Origin: Pseudomonadota bacterium
Lineage (GTDB): Bacteria > Pseudomonadota > Alphaproteobacteria > Sphingomonadales > Sphingomonadaceae
Assembly: GCA_947474905.1 (NCBI GenBank)
Contig: CANJKQ010000080.1
Location: 1-5,847, forward strand
Direction of reading: 5' to 3'
DNA length: 5,847 nt
Made by a program: the position numbers and the translations under genes
Notes under the pieces: generated by a model
What the model saw: the letters and a program-made list of their open reading frames with translations, nothing else
What the model was told of the DNA's origin: nothing
Databases searched by the model: none
Shown: positions 5,003-5,847 of the stretch, one piece after another
Layout of the letters: every line of letters starts with the position of its first letter
Position numbering within the stretch: the first letter of the stretch is position 1

Positions 5003-5847
5003 TCATCCTTCGGCTGGGGTGGGCGTGGGGGTGAAAACGGGTCGGATCAGGCCAATCGCGGTCAACAGGCCGATCGTCGCCAGCGCGGCGCCGGTCCATT
5101 CGACCGGGGATGGCAAGGCCCTGGTGATGACGATGCTGACGATCAGGGTAGCGGCAGGGACGATGGCGGGAAACAGCCCGGCCTTGGCCGCACCCAAATG
5201 GCGGACAGCGACACCAAAAGCGATGACGGCAAGCACGCCCGACAGCGCGCCCTGCACAATCAACTGCGCGGCCAGGGTCTGGGGCGGCAGCGCGGCAATC
5301 CGGCTCAGATCGCCGAACACCAGCATGGCCGGCACGATGACGAGCGCAGAGACGGTCGACACGGCGGCGGTCACCGCAACGGCGCCGAGCTGCCAGCGCT
5401 TGAGCAAAATGGTAAAACCCGTCCAGCTAAGCCCGGCCGCAACGAACAGCAGGTCGCCGATCCACACCGGGCCGCCGCGCATCGCGCTTGCATGACTGGC
5501 GATGACGGCAAGCCCGGCAACGATCAGCCCGACGCCGACCAGCTTGTCAGGCGTCATCCGCTCCTTGAGCAAAAGCGCCGCCGCCAGCATCGACGCCAGC
5601 GAGATAGTCGATGGCTGGATCACTGCGCCATGGGCGAGCGGGGCGAAGGCATAGCCGCCAGTGCTCAACAGGATGAAGGGTGGCCCGGCCAGCACGCTCA
5701 GCATCGCCGCGCGTCGCCAGCCGACCCCGGCCAGGGTCAGCGGATTGTTGTGCAACAGCCAGGGCAGCATGATTGCCGCCGCCGTGCCGAAGCGGAGCAG
5801 GGCAAAGTCGCGGGGCATCAGGCCGGCTGCGGTGCCCGACTTGGCGA
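5003..5847 (-). CDS. DMT-superfamily (EamA) permease, N-terminus cut off by window edge
   Basis: Inner-membrane transporter with two repeated EamA domains, normally ten membrane helices; 280 residues are visible. An internal ATG at 5818 would give 271 residues, but the frame stays open to the edge and reads AKSGTAAGL before it, which matches the loop after the first helix in this family. The real start and helix 1 therefore lie beyond 5847. The first half ends with ISLASMLAAALLLKERMTPDKLVGVGLIVAGLAVIA, containing the ERxTPxKxxGxxLIxxG signature; the second half runs from DLLFVAAGLSWTGFTILLKRW to AALATIGLLTAIGLI. Short Pro/Thr-rich tail PTPTPAEG. Relatives export metabolites, amino acids or drugs; the substrate cannot be predicted. 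The stop codon is 8 nt upstream of the ene-reductase start, indicating an operon. Confidence 0.92.
   Translation of the reverse strand, partial: AKSGTAAGLMPRDFALLRFGTAAAIMLPWLLHNNPLTLAGVGWRRAAMLSVLAGPPFILLSTGGYAFAPLAHGAVIQPSTISLASMLAAALLLKERMTPDKLVGVGLIVAGLAVIASHASAMRGGPVWIGDLLFVAAGLSWTGFTILLKRWQLGAVAVTAAVSTVSALVIVPAMLVFGDLSRIAALPPQTLAAQLIVQGALSGVLAVIAFGVAVRHLGAAKAGLFPAIVPAATLIVSIVITRALPSPVEWTGAALATIGLLTAIGLIRPVFTPTPTPAEG
5006..5010 (-). promoter_or_regulatory. Ribosome binding site of the ene-reductase inside the permease gene
   Basis: AAGGA on the minus strand lies in the last sense codons of the permease (Ala-Glu-Gly-stop) and 11 nt before ATG 4994. Ribosomes finishing the permease would pass over it, so translation is probably coupled. 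The 11-nt spacer is long, and the ATGA overlap at 5006-5003 is an alternative initiation site. Confidence 0.55.

Noticed and set aside
4995..5099. 35-residue extension of the ene-reductase from ATG 5099
   Set aside because: This stretch is the out-of-frame C-terminal coding region of the permease. Family members begin a few residues before LFQPIRYG.
4416..5495. Plus-strand 359-residue open frame opposite the ene-reductase and permease
   Set aside because: Long antisense frames are common in GC-rich DNA. It shows no domain and no ribosome binding site, and the minus-strand genes explain the region fully.

Overview
The window is GC-rich, and its coding regions favour G or C at third codon positions. 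It reads as ordinary chromosomal DNA. The mix of genes (LysR-type regulator, old yellow enzyme, EamA exporter, short-chain dehydrogenase, secreted cupin) and the protein style suggest an alphaproteobacterium, probably a sphingomonad. That placement is an impression from the proteins, not the result of a search. I see no tRNA, rRNA, CRISPR array, transposase or phage gene.

Layout from left to right. (1) At 1-571 on the minus strand is the N-terminal part of an ABC-transporter ATPase resembling the osmoprotectant/glycine-betaine type; it runs off the left edge. (2) Divergent from it, at 636-1427 on the plus strand, is a classical short-chain dehydrogenase with a GTG start and a strong ribosome binding site. 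(3) A GC-rich dyad at 1457-1488 separates it from a convergent minus-strand group. (4) That group, in transcription order, holds a 46-residue putative membrane peptide gene (2886-2746), a CPYC-type peroxiredoxin-like gene (2711-2037) and a secreted cupin gene (1973-1503). (5) A LysR-type regulator (3008-3895, plus strand) is divergent from this group. The 121 bp between them contain a perfect 17-bp palindrome with LysR-type T-N11-A geometry, a repeat of its half-site 42 bp away, and a second dyad. (6) Convergent to the regulator, with only 16 bp between stop codons, is an old yellow enzyme ene-reductase (4994-3912, minus). It lies directly downstream of a DMT/EamA-family permease (minus, cut by the right edge). 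The reductase ribosome binding site sits inside the end of the permease gene.

Inferred working model: the middle and right parts form a small redox and electrophile-handling neighbourhood. The LysR-type regulator probably controls its own gene and the divergent small-peptide/peroxiredoxin-like group. The permease and ene-reductase look translationally coupled and may export and reduce a related class of compounds. Substrates cannot be read from the sequence. The most unusual items are the small membrane-peptide gene, whose translation start region closely resembles that of the following gene, and the palindrome covering the ribosome binding site of the regulator. No gene in the window is clearly broken; only the two edge genes are incomplete. 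No stretch longer than 300 bases lacks a gene.
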